NCBI RefSeq assembly: GCF_002483235.1
Contig: NZ_DLHN01000016.1
Coordinates: 1-53,446, forward strand
DNA length: 53,446 nt
Direction: 5' to 3'
DNA from: Pedobacter glucosidilyticus
GTDB taxonomy: Bacteria > Bacteroidota > Bacteroidia > Sphingobacteriales > Sphingobacteriaceae
The notes under the pieces were generated by a model, which did no database searches, was not told the DNA's origin, and saw nothing but the letters and a program-made list of their open reading frames with translations. Below, piece by piece: positions 44,003 through 52,585 of the stretch. The first letter of the stretch is position 1. Each line of letters opens with the position of its first letter. A program made the position numbers and the translations under genes.

Positions 44003-44971
44003 TTAATCAATAACTTTTAAAATAACATTACCCGTTTTTTGCCCAGTAGCAACATAATGGTAAGCCTCTTTTATTTGGTCTAGCGTATAATGCCTGTCTA
44101 TAACAGGTTTAAAATAACCTTCCTCTGTAAGTGTAGCTAAAAAGTTTATATCCTCTTTAGATAAAGCCGGAGGTATCGGAAATAAAACTTTTTTACCTTT
44201 TAGCAGTGGCGTTATCATAGCTAAAAAAACATTTTGAGCGTAGCTGCCAAGTTCTGTAGAAATATAAATTCCATTCTTGCTAAGGATTGGTTTACAGATA
44301 TGAAAAGAAAGCTTACCAACGGCATCAAAAATAAAATCAAACTGATGCGTATAAGCTAAAAAAGCTTCTTTTTCATAATCAATAACTTCATTTGCCCCTA
44401 GGTTTTTAACAAGCGATAAATTTTTGGTATTACTTACTGCAGTTACATCGGCACCAAAATAGGCCAAAAGTTGTACCGCCGCAGAGCCTATAGCTCCGGT
44501 AGCGCCATATACCAAAACTTTTTGTCCTTTTTTAACATTGGCAGCTCTAATGATGTTTAAAGCATAGTGTGAGCCTTCTGTAATTGCGGCTGCTTCATAT
44601 ATATCAATGTTTTTAGGTATTAAGGCAACAGCATCGGTATAAGCAATGGTTGTATAGGCCGCATGGCCGCCAAAGGTTTTATCATTGTATGCAAAAACTT
44701 TATCGCCAGTTTTAAATCCAACAACCTGATGTCCACAACGCTCTACTATACCGGCAAATTCGCAACCTAAAATCGGGTATTTTGGTTTAAATAGGCCGCT
44801 CCAAAATCTTGAAATAACATATTCGGCACTTCTAAAACCTGCATCCGTACGGTTTACGGTAGAAGCGTAAATTTTTATCAGGAGTTCATCATCTTTAGGT
44901 ACAGGTTGCTCAACCTCTGCTAAAAATACAACTTCAGGCGATCCGTATTTTTGATGAATAGCTGCTTTCAT
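44003..44971 (-). CDS. NAD(P)-dependent quinone reductase/alcohol dehydrogenase (MDR family)
   Basis: 322 residues. N-terminal GroES-like domain (PKYPILGCEFAGIVERCG) and a Rossmann domain with GATGAIGSAAVQLLAYFGADV. There is no zinc-binding Cys/His set of the classical alcohol dehydrogenases, so it is a zeta-crystallin/quinone oxidoreductase type reductase. The substrate is unknown. It precedes the Crp/Fnr gene and follows the NTF2-like gene with 15 bases between, so a small operon is likely. Confidence 0.9.
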   Translation of the reverse strand: MKAAIHQKYGSPEVVFLAEVEQPVPKDDELLIKIYASTVNRTDAGFRSAEYVISRFWSGLFKPKYPILGCEFAGIVERCGHQVVGFKTGDKVFAYNDKTFGGHAAYTTIAYTDAVALIPKNIDIYEAAAITEGSHYALNIIRAANVKKGQKVLVYGATGAIGSAAVQLLAYFGADVTAVSNTKNLSLVKNLGANEVIDYEKEAFLAYTHQFDFIFDAVGKLSFHICKPILSKNGIYISTELGSYAQNVFLAMITPLLKGKKVLFPIPPALSKEDINFLATLTEEGYFKPVIDRHYTLDQIKEAYHYVATGQKTGNVILKVID

Positions 44972-44986
44972 GAGTCTTAATGATGA

Positions 44987-45379
44987 TTATTGATATTTGT
45001 TTTCTAATAGCTTTAACTGGTGGCAGCTGCCTCCAATAATTTTTAACTCTTCTTGTGATTGTTTCCAAAATCTTATATACCTAAATCTACCTTCAATAGG
45101 ATTTCCTAGCATTGTTCCTTTGGTTTCATAATCAACAAGTACAACAGCAGTATCTTGCATGATTTTTATATCCTCAAAAAATGGTTGTATATACTCCACT
45201 TGCATTTGTCTGGATTGATGGGCCATAATATCCATTGCTTTGGTGATGATACTGCCATCTGGAGCTACAAAAAGAAGTTCATCGTGTAAACAATTTTTTA
45301 AGAAGGCAATATCACTTGTTTTAATGGCTTCTATCAATCTGTATTCTAATTGAAGTACTAACTCTTTGGTTAACAACAT
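44987..45379 (-). CDS. NTF2-like (DUF4440/SnoaL-type) protein
   Basis: 130 residues. An N-terminal helix with LLTKELVLQLEYRLIEAIKTSD followed by LKNCLHDELLFVAPDGSIITKAMDI and β-strands (VVLVDYETKGTM, GRFRYIRFWKQSQEELKIIGGSCHQ), the cone-shaped NTF2-like fold used for small-molecule binding or enzymatic roles. Function not predictable. First gene of the probable operon with the MDR dehydrogenase. Confidence 0.85.
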   Translation of the reverse strand: MLLTKELVLQLEYRLIEAIKTSDIAFLKNCLHDELLFVAPDGSIITKAMDIMAHQSRQMQVEYIQPFFEDIKIMQDTAVVLVDYETKGTMLGNPIEGRFRYIRFWKQSQEELKIIGGSCHQLKLLENKYQ

Positions 45380-45562
45380 ATTATTTGCTTTGATTTATCA
45401 TGCTTGTATAAGTAGATTTAGCGATAAAGATGTTTATGATTATTTTTCTAACACATGCTTTTTTAAAAAGCAAGATAGTTTAAGTTTTGATGATATTGAT
45501 GAACTTAAGTTAAGAAATAAACAAAATTTTGATGATGAGGAGACATCATATAGCCGATGAAA

Positions 45563-45617
45563 ATAGTGTGCTGTAAGTACAAAAGCCATTTACAGGTTTC
45601 AAACCACAGCGCACTAT
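45563..45617. repeat. Imperfect inverted repeat
   Basis: ATAGTGTGCTGT (45563-45574) faces ACAGCGCACTAT (45606-45617), 11 of 12 paired, and CTGTAA / TTACAG is nested inside (45571-45576 and 45590-45595). It forms a bulged hairpin of about 55 bases. It has no T run on either strand that would make it a terminator. Confidence 0.65.
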
Positions 45618-45680
45618 ATGAGGTGATGAGGAACGAAGTAACATTTTTTTTATTTATTGAATGATAGATTGAAGCCTTCC

Positions 45681-45740
45681 GCCTTTAGCTTTAAGCTTCT
45701 CGCCTTAAGAGCCTTTAGCCTTCAGCTTTTCGCCTTAAGC
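45681..45740. repeat. Tandem pair of a 30-base unit
   Basis: The two 30-base units (45681-45710 and 45711-45740) match at 26 of 30 positions, sharing GCCTTTAGC, AGCTT and CGCCTTAAG; degenerate parts continue on both sides (from about 45672 and to about 45752), the latter running into the 3' end of the ROK gene. They contain the palindromic core CTTAAG and look like an intergenic repeat family rather than coding sequence. Confidence 0.8.
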
Positions 45741-45742
45741 TT

Positions 45743-46939
45743 TCAGCTTTTCAACCCCTTCGGTACATACTGCTCCATCACCAAAATAGCCGATCCAATT
45801 AATTCAGCATCAAAACCTATATCAGAAATATAAATATCTGTATCTCTAGACAAACGCGGAATACAATGTTGATTTAAAGCTTGTTGGATAGGAGGTAAGA
45901 GTAAATTTCCGGCTTTAACACCACGACCACTAATCACAATAGCTTTAGGGTTGGTTATATGTATCAGGATAGATAAACCTTTACCAATTTTATAAGCAGC
46001 TTCAGAAATAAGTTCTATAGCGTATTGATCACCTTGGTTGGCAACTTCCATTAAAGCATCAGCAGAAGCTAATTTAGACTCTTCTTCCTGATATTTAAAA
46101 TTAGATTTTCTACCGTCTTTTAAACCTTGTATTGCTTTTTCTGTAACAGCCAATAAAGAGGCTTCCACCTCTAAACACCCCTGTTTTCCGCAAGAACATA
46201 ATACCCCATTTTCTGAGATGGGGATATGACTAAACTCTCCGGCAAAGCCATTTTCACCTCTAAAAAGCTGTCCGTTTATAATCATCCCTAAACCAATTCC
46301 CCAGCTTAAATTTACAACCATCACGTTTTTGATAGCTTTTGCCAATCCAAATTTTAACTCAGAAAGTGCAATTAAACTCGAGTCGTTATCTATAAATACC
46401 GGTAAGCCAATAGCTTTACTAATTGGTTTGGTAATGCTTTTTTCTTTATAAGTTAAGTAGGTGTAGTTGATACCTTCATGTGTATTTACAAAACCAGGCA
46501 TTCCAATACCTACACCAATAATTTTTTCTCTATCAATACCCGATTTTTTAATATGAGCATCTATAATTTCAGTAAGCTTTTCTAAAGCATGAGGGTTATC
46601 TTTTAGTTTTAGGCTTACAAACTCAACCGGAGATACGTAATGATTAGCTAAATCTATAATACCAATTCTGGTTAAAAGCTGATCCATAGCTACGGTAACA
46701 ACAAACAGCCTATCATGCTTAACCGCATACATTAATGGTCTACGGCCACCGCTAGATGCTGCATAACCTTTTTCTACCACAAAGCCAGTTTCTATGAGAT
46801 GGTTTAATGACTTGGTAACTAAGGGTATACTTTTATCAATTAAAGCGCTGAGGTCTGCACAAGATAATATGCCGCCATAATACAATTGTTGTATAATGTC
46901 GAAATAGAGCTTAGCATTTTTCTTATTGGTATTAAACAT
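45743..46939 (-). CDS. ROK-family transcriptional regulator
   Basis: 398 residues. An N-terminal winged HTH (LYFDIIQQLYYGGILSCADLSALIDKSIPLVTKSLNHLIETG) precedes a sugar-kinase-like ROK domain, with ENGFAGEFSHIPIS and the zinc motif CSCGKQGCLEVEAS. ROK regulators such as NagC sense amino-sugar or sugar phosphates. It is divergent from a BadF-type N-acetylglucosamine-kinase-like gene (47151), suggesting it controls amino-sugar use (inference). A promoter-like element abuts its start. Confidence 0.92.
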   Translation of the reverse strand: MFNTNKKNAKLYFDIIQQLYYGGILSCADLSALIDKSIPLVTKSLNHLIETGFVVEKGYAASSGGRRPLMYAVKHDRLFVVTVAMDQLLTRIGIIDLANHYVSPVEFVSLKLKDNPHALEKLTEIIDAHIKKSGIDREKIIGVGIGMPGFVNTHEGINYTYLTYKEKSITKPISKAIGLPVFIDNDSSLIALSELKFGLAKAIKNVMVVNLSWGIGLGMIINGQLFRGENGFAGEFSHIPISENGVLCSCGKQGCLEVEASLLAVTEKAIQGLKDGRKSNFKYQEEESKLASADALMEVANQGDQYAIELISEAAYKIGKGLSILIHITNPKAIVISGRGVKAGNLLLPPIQQALNQHCIPRLSRDTDIYISDIGFDAELIGSAILVMEQYVPKGLKS

Positions 46940-46944
46940 TGCTG

Positions 46945-46975
46945 CAAATTTAGCTTTCTAAACTTATCTGGGCAA
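46945..46975 (-). promoter_or_regulatory. Promoter for the ROK gene (full consensus)
   Basis: The minus strand reads TTG, 20 bases, then TAAATTTG, a full match to the Bacteroidota TTG-N17-23-TAnnTTTG pattern. The -7 element ends about six bases before the ATG at 46939, so the transcript would be leaderless or nearly so. Confidence 0.6.
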
Positions 46976-47081
46976 TATAAAAATTTAACGATAAATTTTT
47001 ATTAAAAGACCTAACTTTAAAAATATTTAATAATAATCTTAAATCTTTTTAATATTTTTTTTAAGTTTTCATTTCTTTTTT

Positions 47082-47089
47082 TATTTTTG
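47082..47089 (+). promoter_or_regulatory. Candidate -7 element for the BadF-type kinase gene
   Basis: TATTTTTG matches TAnnTTTG, 62 bases before the ATG at 47151. The expected upstream TTG is not seen. Confidence 0.35.
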
Positions 47090-47150
47090 GTATTGTAAAG
47101 TTTCAATAAGCTCATGAAATTTTATATCATAAACTATTTAAAAAACAAGC

Positions 47151-48014
47151 ATGATTTTAATCGCAGATAGTGGTTCTACAAAAACCAGTTGGTGTTATTT
47201 ACAAAAAGATAAAAATCCTATTTATTTCAATACAGAAGGGTTTAATCCTTATTATGTTGATAGTAAATACATTGCTGATGCTATTTCTACCCATTTACCA
47301 GATGATGTAAAAATAGAACAGGTTTCTGCTATCTATTTCTACGGGGCAGGTTGTAGCGCAGATAAAATCCCTGTTGTAGAACAAGCCTTAAAAGCTGTCT
47401 TTAAACATGCCGAAAATATAAGTGTACAGTCTGATTTATTAGCCGCTGCCCGTTCTGTTCTAGGTAATAAGCCTGGTTTTGTAGCTATTTTGGGTACAGG
47501 TACCAATAGCTGTTTATTTGATGGTGAAGACATGATTTATCAGGTAGACTCTCTAGGTTTTATTTTAGGTGATGAAGGTAGCGGGGCATACTTGGGTAAG
47601 CAACTGCTCATAGCTTATTGCAGAGCTTTATTACCAAAAGATTTACAAGAACTTTTTTGGGATACTTTTAAAATTACTGCTGATGAGGTTATTAATCAAA
47701 TATATACCAAACCTTTACCCAACAGGTTTAGTGCAAGTTTTAGTAGGTTTGTAGGCGAGCATATTAAACATCCTTATATTATAGATTTAGTAGAAAATGC
47801 TTTTAGAGCTTTGTTTACCAATATCATTTGTCATTACCCAGATTATCAGCAATATAGTTTTAACTGCGTAGGGTCTGTAGCACACAATTATTTACCTTTT
47901 TTAACAGAGGTTGCTGCCGAGTTTAATATGCCAGTAGGAAATATCATCAGAAACCCAATTGATGGGTTAATCAAATATCACGAAACTTTAATTAATAAAG
48001 ATCAGGTTGTTTAG
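47151..48014 (+). CDS. BadF/BadG-type ATPase, N-acetylglucosamine-kinase-like
   Basis: 287 residues, an ASKHA-fold kinase. Phosphate-1 motif LIADSGSTKTSWCYL, phosphate-2 region VAILGTGTNSCLFDG, and SLGFILGDEGSGAYLG, the BadF/BadG/BcrA signature seen in eukaryotic and bacterial GlcNAc kinases. Its opposite-strand neighbour is a ROK regulator, which supports an amino-sugar role; murein recycling is another possibility. The next gene on the opposite strand starts close by, with a hairpin between them. Confidence 0.85.
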   Translation: MILIADSGSTKTSWCYLQKDKNPIYFNTEGFNPYYVDSKYIADAISTHLPDDVKIEQVSAIYFYGAGCSADKIPVVEQALKAVFKHAENISVQSDLLAAARSVLGNKPGFVAILGTGTNSCLFDGEDMIYQVDSLGFILGDEGSGAYLGKQLLIAYCRALLPKDLQELFWDTFKITADEVINQIYTKPLPNRFSASFSRFVGEHIKHPYIIDLVENAFRALFTNIICHYPDYQQYSFNCVGSVAHNYLPFLTEVAAEFNMPVGNIIRNPIDGLIKYHETLINKDQVV

Positions 48015-48030
48015 TTTGGAAAGCCATTGT

Positions 48031-48057
48031 TAATCCCCGGAGAAGTTCTGGGGGTTG
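48031..48057. terminator. Hairpin between convergent genes, possible terminator
   Basis: AATCCCC / GGGGGTT flank an 11-base loop in the 44-base convergent gap. Neither side has a T run, so its role is uncertain. Confidence 0.35.
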
Positions 48058-48058
48058 A

Positions 48059-48274
48059 CTAATGGTTTCTCGCATCAATACTTTGCCCAATCAATTGCAC
48101 ATTTTCTGCGCTTAAAATTTCTTTATACTGTTCTAGTAAACGCCAGCCCCCATTTTCTTTAACAATAGTTCCAATTTTAACAGCATTTAACGTAATGGTG
48201 TATATACCATTTTTTTCTTCTTTAGCTCGGCAAATATCATTATTAAAAATACCCGGTACTTGAAATAGCTCCAT
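48059..48274 (-). CDS. Small hypothetical protein
   Basis: 71 residues: MELFQVPGIFNNDICRAKEE, then TITLNAVKIGTIVKENGGWRLLEQYKEILSAENVQLIGQSID. No signal peptide; β-rich start and helical end. The frame is well formed and fits the gap, but support is modest. No function recognised. Confidence 0.55.
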   Translation of the reverse strand: MELFQVPGIFNNDICRAKEEKNGIYTITLNAVKIGTIVKENGGWRLLEQYKEILSAENVQLIGQSIDARNH

Positions 48275-48384
48275 AAGCTACAAAGCTATCAATTATAAAA
48301 ACATGATGAATCAATACATCATAATTTTTGGCATTAAAACTGTCATATTAAACATATTCATCCACATATTGTTAATTTTATATC

Positions 48385-49200
48385 ATGAAAAAAGTAAGAA
48401 CATTAGCTTGGCTAAATTTCATTGTTTACGTTTTAGCCTTTACGGTTTCGCAGTTATCGCAATTAAACCTTATTGGTAATGGTAATATGGGCGATATTTC
48501 TAAAAAGTACGATACGGTTTTTACTCCAGCAGGTATAACTTTTGCCATTTGGGGAATTATATATTTAGGTTTGTTTGCTTTTACCATTTATCATCTTAAA
48601 CAAGCCTATCAAAAAGATGTACATGCAGAGCCTAATCAGGTTTTACAAAAAATAGGCTACTGGTTTGCCATTAACAATGCAGCAACTTTCGTTTGGGTTT
48701 TTGTTTGGTTAAATGAATATATGGGTCTTGCTTTGGTCATGATGATCATACAATTAGTATCACTCATAAAAATTAACATCCATATAGATACCTTTAATCC
48801 TGCTAAAAGCTTGTCTTCTAAATGGTTTACCCAAATCCCTTTAAGTATTTATTTCGCTTGGATTTGTATTGCAACCATCGCCAATACATCCGTTTTTTTA
48901 TATAGCATCAATTGGGATGGAGATATTTCTGGCTCCTTATGGACTATTATTCTGATAGCAGTAGCATCTTTATTAGCATTTTATATCATACGCTTTAAGC
49001 GAAACCCTTATTTTGGTTTGGTAGTTATTTGGGCTTTTTATGGTATACAATTAAAAAGAACTCAGGTAAACCCAAGCTTGTATGAAAATGTTATTCAGGC
49101 TGCTTGGTTCGGCTTAGGTTTCGTAAGCATCGCGGTTATTATTCAGCTCATAAGTAACTATTATACAGCTAAAAAGCAAAATGCCGAATTGGTTCAGTAA
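48385..49200 (+). CDS. TspO/MBR-related tryptophan-rich membrane protein
   Basis: 271 residues with about seven hydrophobic segments (FIVYVLAFTVSQLSQL, GITFAIWGIIYLGLFAFTIY, YWFAINNAATFVWVFVWL, LALVMMIIQLVSLI, WFTQIPLSIYFAWICIATIAN, and two more). Tryptophan content and the FTPAGITFAIWGIIYLG motif match TspO-related proteins of Bacteroidota, longer than classical five-helix TspO. They are thought to bind tetrapyrroles or other small hydrophobic ligands (established only for TspO). Confidence 0.78.
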   Translation: MKKVRTLAWLNFIVYVLAFTVSQLSQLNLIGNGNMGDISKKYDTVFTPAGITFAIWGIIYLGLFAFTIYHLKQAYQKDVHAEPNQVLQKIGYWFAINNAATFVWVFVWLNEYMGLALVMMIIQLVSLIKINIHIDTFNPAKSLSSKWFTQIPLSIYFAWICIATIANTSVFLYSINWDGDISGSLWTIILIAVASLLAFYIIRFKRNPYFGLVVIWAFYGIQLKRTQVNPSLYENVIQAAWFGLGFVSIAVIIQLISNYYTAKKQNAELVQ

Positions 49201-49231
49201 AGAAAAACACATTATTGGTATATAAATTTTC

Positions 49232-50134
49232 ATGCTTAAAATAGCTTACGACCCTATTTATGCACATCCTTTGCCCGAGGGGCATCGTTTCCCGATGCTT
49301 AAATACGAGCTTATCCCGCTTCAACTAAAACATGAAGGTGTTATTACACAAGAAAATTTATTCTCGCCAGTTATTTTAGACGAGGAAATCGTACTCTTAA
49401 CCCATGAAAAGTCTTATTGGGAAAAGCTTAAAAATCTAGCTTTAACATATCAGGAAGAGAAAAGAACAGGCTTTCCGCTATCGGCACAGCTGGTAGAAAG
49501 AGAATTGCGTATTGCCCAAGGAACTATTGATGGCTGTTTTTATGCTATTGCAAATGGCGTGTCTTTTAATGTTGCTGGCGGTACACACCATGCCGGTAGC
49601 AATTGGGGAGAAGGTTTTTGTTTGTTAAACGACCAAGCTATAGCAGCTAATTATCTTATACATAAGCAAATATCCAAATCTATTTTAATTGTTGATTTAG
49701 ATGTACACCAAGGCAATGGTACTGCTCAAATATTTCAAAACAATCCTCAGGTTTTTACTTTTTCTGTTCATGGCGATAAAAATTTCCCTTTTAGAAAAGA
49801 ACAGTCTGATCTTGATGTTCCTTTACCAGATGGTGTTGAAGATGATGAATATTTAACCATGCTCGACCAAAAATTAGAGGAAGTTTTTGATAAAGCCCAG
49901 CCCGATTTTGTTTTTTACCTTTCCGGAGTTGATGTTTTAGCCACCGATAAACTGGGAAAATTGGCTTTAAGTCCCGCAGCCTGTCAAAAAAGAGATGAAA
50001 TGGTATTTAAAAAATGTTTAGCGCAACAGCTTCCAGTACAGGTAAGTATGGGTGGTGGCTATTCGCCCAATATAAAAGATATTGTTGATGCCCATTGTAA
50101 TACCTTTAAAGTGGCAAATGATTTATATTTTTAG
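49232..50134 (+). CDS. Histone-deacetylase-family (AcuC/Hda-like) hydrolase
   Basis: 300 residues, zinc-dependent deacetylase fold. Catalytic His pair H119-H120 in GGTHHA, and the zinc-binding DLDVHQGNGT (Asp155, Asp157, His159); the substrate-pocket tyrosine is not obvious, since Bacteroidota proteins here often vary. Such bacterial enzymes deacetylate small molecules or acyl-lysine proteins. The following gene starts three bases after the stop codon. Confidence 0.92.
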   Translation: MLKIAYDPIYAHPLPEGHRFPMLKYELIPLQLKHEGVITQENLFSPVILDEEIVLLTHEKSYWEKLKNLALTYQEEKRTGFPLSAQLVERELRIAQGTIDGCFYAIANGVSFNVAGGTHHAGSNWGEGFCLLNDQAIAANYLIHKQISKSILIVDLDVHQGNGTAQIFQNNPQVFTFSVHGDKNFPFRKEQSDLDVPLPDGVEDDEYLTMLDQKLEEVFDKAQPDFVFYLSGVDVLATDKLGKLALSPAACQKRDEMVFKKCLAQQLPVQVSMGGGYSPNIKDIVDAHCNTFKVANDLYF

Positions 50135-50137
50135 GGC

Positions 50138-51193
50138 ATGATTACATTTTTTGAATCCGATTTAGAACATATCTCTGTTCATAAAGTAGGAAATAAAGTA
50201 CAAGACGAATATTTTACCCTTTCTGATAGCACCTTACACATACAAGACGAGTTTCTGCGTAATTTATTGATGCAGTATTTCTTAAAGCCTTTTGAAAAGG
50301 TAAATGAAGTATATCGTTTTATGCATTCTAGTGATTTAGCTTTAAATGAAATCTATCATTTTGCTAGTCAGATTTTTAAAGATACCACCAAGTTTCACGA
50401 GGTTAGTCAGCAAATAACCCGTCATTTATACGATATTTCTAACCATCCTAAAATAAAATCGGGCGAGGTTTACATCGCTTTATTTCATGATGTACAAATA
50501 GAAGGAGAGCTTCATCAGGCTTTAGGCATCTTTAAATCAGAAACTAAAGAAACTTATATGAAGGTTTACCCTGATGCTGGCGGTTTTGCCTTATCGTATG
50601 AGCAAGAAGCTATCAACATCCAAAAACTAGATAAAGGTTGTTTAATTTTAAATACCGATAAAGAAGAAGGCTTTAAGGTAGTGGTGATAGACCAAACCAA
50701 TAAAACACAAGAAGCCGCCGTGTATTGGAAAGATGATTTTCTGAAACTGAAAATCAGAAACGATAACTTTAACCAAACCAATAATTACCTAAGCTTATAC
50801 AAGAACTTTGTTAATGAGAAAATAGACGAACAGTTTGAAATCTCTAAACCAGATAAGATTGATTTGCTAAATAAATCCATCAAATACTTTAAAGAAAAAG
50901 AACAGTTTGATTTTAACGAGTTTTCTGAGGAAGTTATTGGGAATGAAACCGCTGCAACTTCTTTTAAATCTATGATTCAGAATTTTGAGCAAGAGTTTGA
51001 TACCCAAATAGGAGAGCGTTTTGATATTTCTACACAAGCTGTAAAAAAGCAAAGTAGCGCCTATAAAACAGTTTTAAAATTGGATAAAAACTTTCATGTG
51101 TATATTCATGGCGATAGGCAATTGATAGAAAATGGCTTTGATGATAGCAGAGGCATGAATTACTATAAAATTTATTATAAAGAAGAAAAATAG
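50138..51193 (+). CDS. Nucleoid-associated protein (NdpA/YejK-like)
   Basis: 351 residues. The pattern fits the 37-kDa nucleoid-associated protein family (YejK): ISVHKVGNKVQDEYFTLSD, FHDVQIEGELHQALGIFKSET, the long DIMLNKSIKYFK-like stretch, and a C-terminal KNFHVYIHGDRQLIENGFDDSRGMNYYKIYY. YejK binds DNA and influences topoisomerase activity. It is three bases after the deacetylase, so the pair is probably one transcript. Confidence 0.8.
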   Translation: MITFFESDLEHISVHKVGNKVQDEYFTLSDSTLHIQDEFLRNLLMQYFLKPFEKVNEVYRFMHSSDLALNEIYHFASQIFKDTTKFHEVSQQITRHLYDISNHPKIKSGEVYIALFHDVQIEGELHQALGIFKSETKETYMKVYPDAGGFALSYEQEAINIQKLDKGCLILNTDKEEGFKVVVIDQTNKTQEAAVYWKDDFLKLKIRNDNFNQTNNYLSLYKNFVNEKIDEQFEISKPDKIDLLNKSIKYFKEKEQFDFNEFSEEVIGNETAATSFKSMIQNFEQEFDTQIGERFDISTQAVKKQSSAYKTVLKLDKNFHVYIHGDRQLIENGFDDSRGMNYYKIYYKEEK

Positions 51194-51211
51194 CTGATAT
51201 TTAGCTTTGCA

Positions 51212-51982
51212 ATGGAATTAAGGAAAGTAACCGTAACCAGATATGTAACCCCTTTAAGAGAAGGCGGTTCTATGCCGGCTATTGCCGAAGCCGATGACGG
51301 TTTTCTGTATGTTTTAAAATTTAGAGGTGCTGGCCAAGGTACAAATGCCTTAATAGCCGAATTGATAGGAGGCGAGCTAGCCAGAAAATTAGGTTTTAAA
51401 GTTCCTGAGCTTGTTTTTGCAGATTTAGATGAAGCCTTTGGACGTACCGAGCCTGATGAAGAAATTCAGGATTTACTAAAATTTAGTACCGGATTAAACT
51501 TGGCTTTACATTACCTTTCGGGTTCTATTACTTACGACCCTGGCGTGTATCAAGTTGATGCCTTGTTGGCTTCAAAAATAGTTTGGTTAGATGCTTTTCT
51601 CATGAATATGGATCGTACAGCCAGAAATACCAATATGCTTTGGTGGCATAAAGAACTTTGGTTAATAGATCATGGTGCTTCTTTATATTTTCACCATTCT
51701 TGGGATAATTGGCAAGAGCAAGCAAAAAAGCCTTTTGTTTTAATAAATGACCATGTTTTATTAAAGCAAGCTACTCAGCTTGATGAGGCACATACCATCT
51801 TTAAAGCTCAAATAACCCCCGATGTTTTAAAAGAAATTGTAAACCTTATTCCTGATGATTGGTTACAAGGAAATTATTTTGATAGTCCGGAAGTATATAG
51901 AGATGCTTATGTAGCATTTTTAACCAGTCGCTTAAATCATGCTGATCACTTTTTAGAAGCCGCCAAAAATGCAAGAGCGTAA
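51212..51982 (+). CDS. HipA-like kinase domain protein
   Basis: 256 residues. The N-lobe has YVLKFRGAGQGTNALIAELIGGELARKLGFKVPE; the catalytic loop is FLMNMDRTARNTNMLWW (Asp and Asn of the HipA-type HRD-equivalent), followed by WLIDHGASLYF (metal-binding Asp). It is shorter than canonical HipA and there is no HipB-type HTH antitoxin beside it. It overlaps the next (DUF3037) gene by 14 bases, a frequent pairing. Confidence 0.85.
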   Translation: MELRKVTVTRYVTPLREGGSMPAIAEADDGFLYVLKFRGAGQGTNALIAELIGGELARKLGFKVPELVFADLDEAFGRTEPDEEIQDLLKFSTGLNLALHYLSGSITYDPGVYQVDALLASKIVWLDAFLMNMDRTARNTNMLWWHKELWLIDHGASLYFHHSWDNWQEQAKKPFVLINDHVLLKQATQLDEAHTIFKAQITPDVLKEIVNLIPDDWLQGNYFDSPEVYRDAYVAFLTSRLNHADHFLEAAKNARA

Positions 51983-52352
51983 TTTATACGAGTATGCGAT
52001 TATTCGCATTGTTCCTAAAGTAGAAAGGGAAGAGTTTCTAAATATTGGGGTGGTATTGTATTGCGCTAAAAGCAAGTTCTTAAAAACAGCTTTTTATGTT
52101 GATGAGAGCCGATTAAAAGCCTTTGCATCAGTACTAGAAGTAGATGATTTAAAGCAACACCTTCATATTTTTGACTGTATTTGTAAAGGAGAAAATTGCA
52201 ATTCGCCCATTGCCCAGTTAGATTTACCATCACGTTTTAGATGGTTAACGGCTACCAGAAGCACCATTTTACAATGTTCTAAAGTGCATCCGGGTTTAAC
52301 CCAAAACCCTGAGGAAACTTTAAATCAGTTATTAGAACAGTTTGTGAAGTAA
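51969..52352 (+). CDS. DUF3037 protein
   Basis: 127 residues. DUF3037 signature: YEYAIIRIVPKVEREEFLNIGVVLYC and LHIFDCICKGENCNSPIAQL, with FRWLTATRSTILQCSKVHPG near the end. The family is typically coded next to HipA-like kinases, as here with a 14-base overlap; the molecular role is unknown. Confidence 0.9.
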   Translation: MQERNLYEYAIIRIVPKVEREEFLNIGVVLYCAKSKFLKTAFYVDESRLKAFASVLEVDDLKQHLHIFDCICKGENCNSPIAQLDLPSRFRWLTATRSTILQCSKVHPGLTQNPEETLNQLLEQFVK

Positions 52353-52585
52353 GTTTTATCTATTATAAGAACTCTAGATGGATATCGTTAATATTAAATA
52401 AGTAGCGAAATAAATTAGGAAAGAGATGTAATCAATATAGTTTATCCTCCTATTATCAAAAATATCAAAATTTGCCCCTTTAGATGGTGCAACCAATTCT
52501 TGTTTTGAATTTTTATATTCACGAATCGTAAGACTTTTAAATTTTCTAAGTAAAAGAGCTTTTTATGCATTTAATAGCTGATATT
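52353..52585. other. Non-coding spacer after the DUF3037 gene
   Basis: 233 bases, AT-rich. I see no reading frame, repeat or terminator of note. Confidence 0.4.

Larger units (their letters stand above)
45380..45742. other. Repeat-bearing intergenic region
   Basis: 363 bases without a credible gene. It holds a long imperfect inverted repeat (45563-45617) and a tandem 30-base repeat (45681-45740), both listed separately. The small open frame at 45366-45560 has no support. Confidence 0.6.

Noticed and set aside
45366..45560. A 64-codon plus-strand frame in the ROK/NTF2 intergenic region
   Set aside because: It overlaps the 5' end of the gene at 44987-45379, has no recognisable domain, and the surrounding sequence is repeat-rich and gene-poor.
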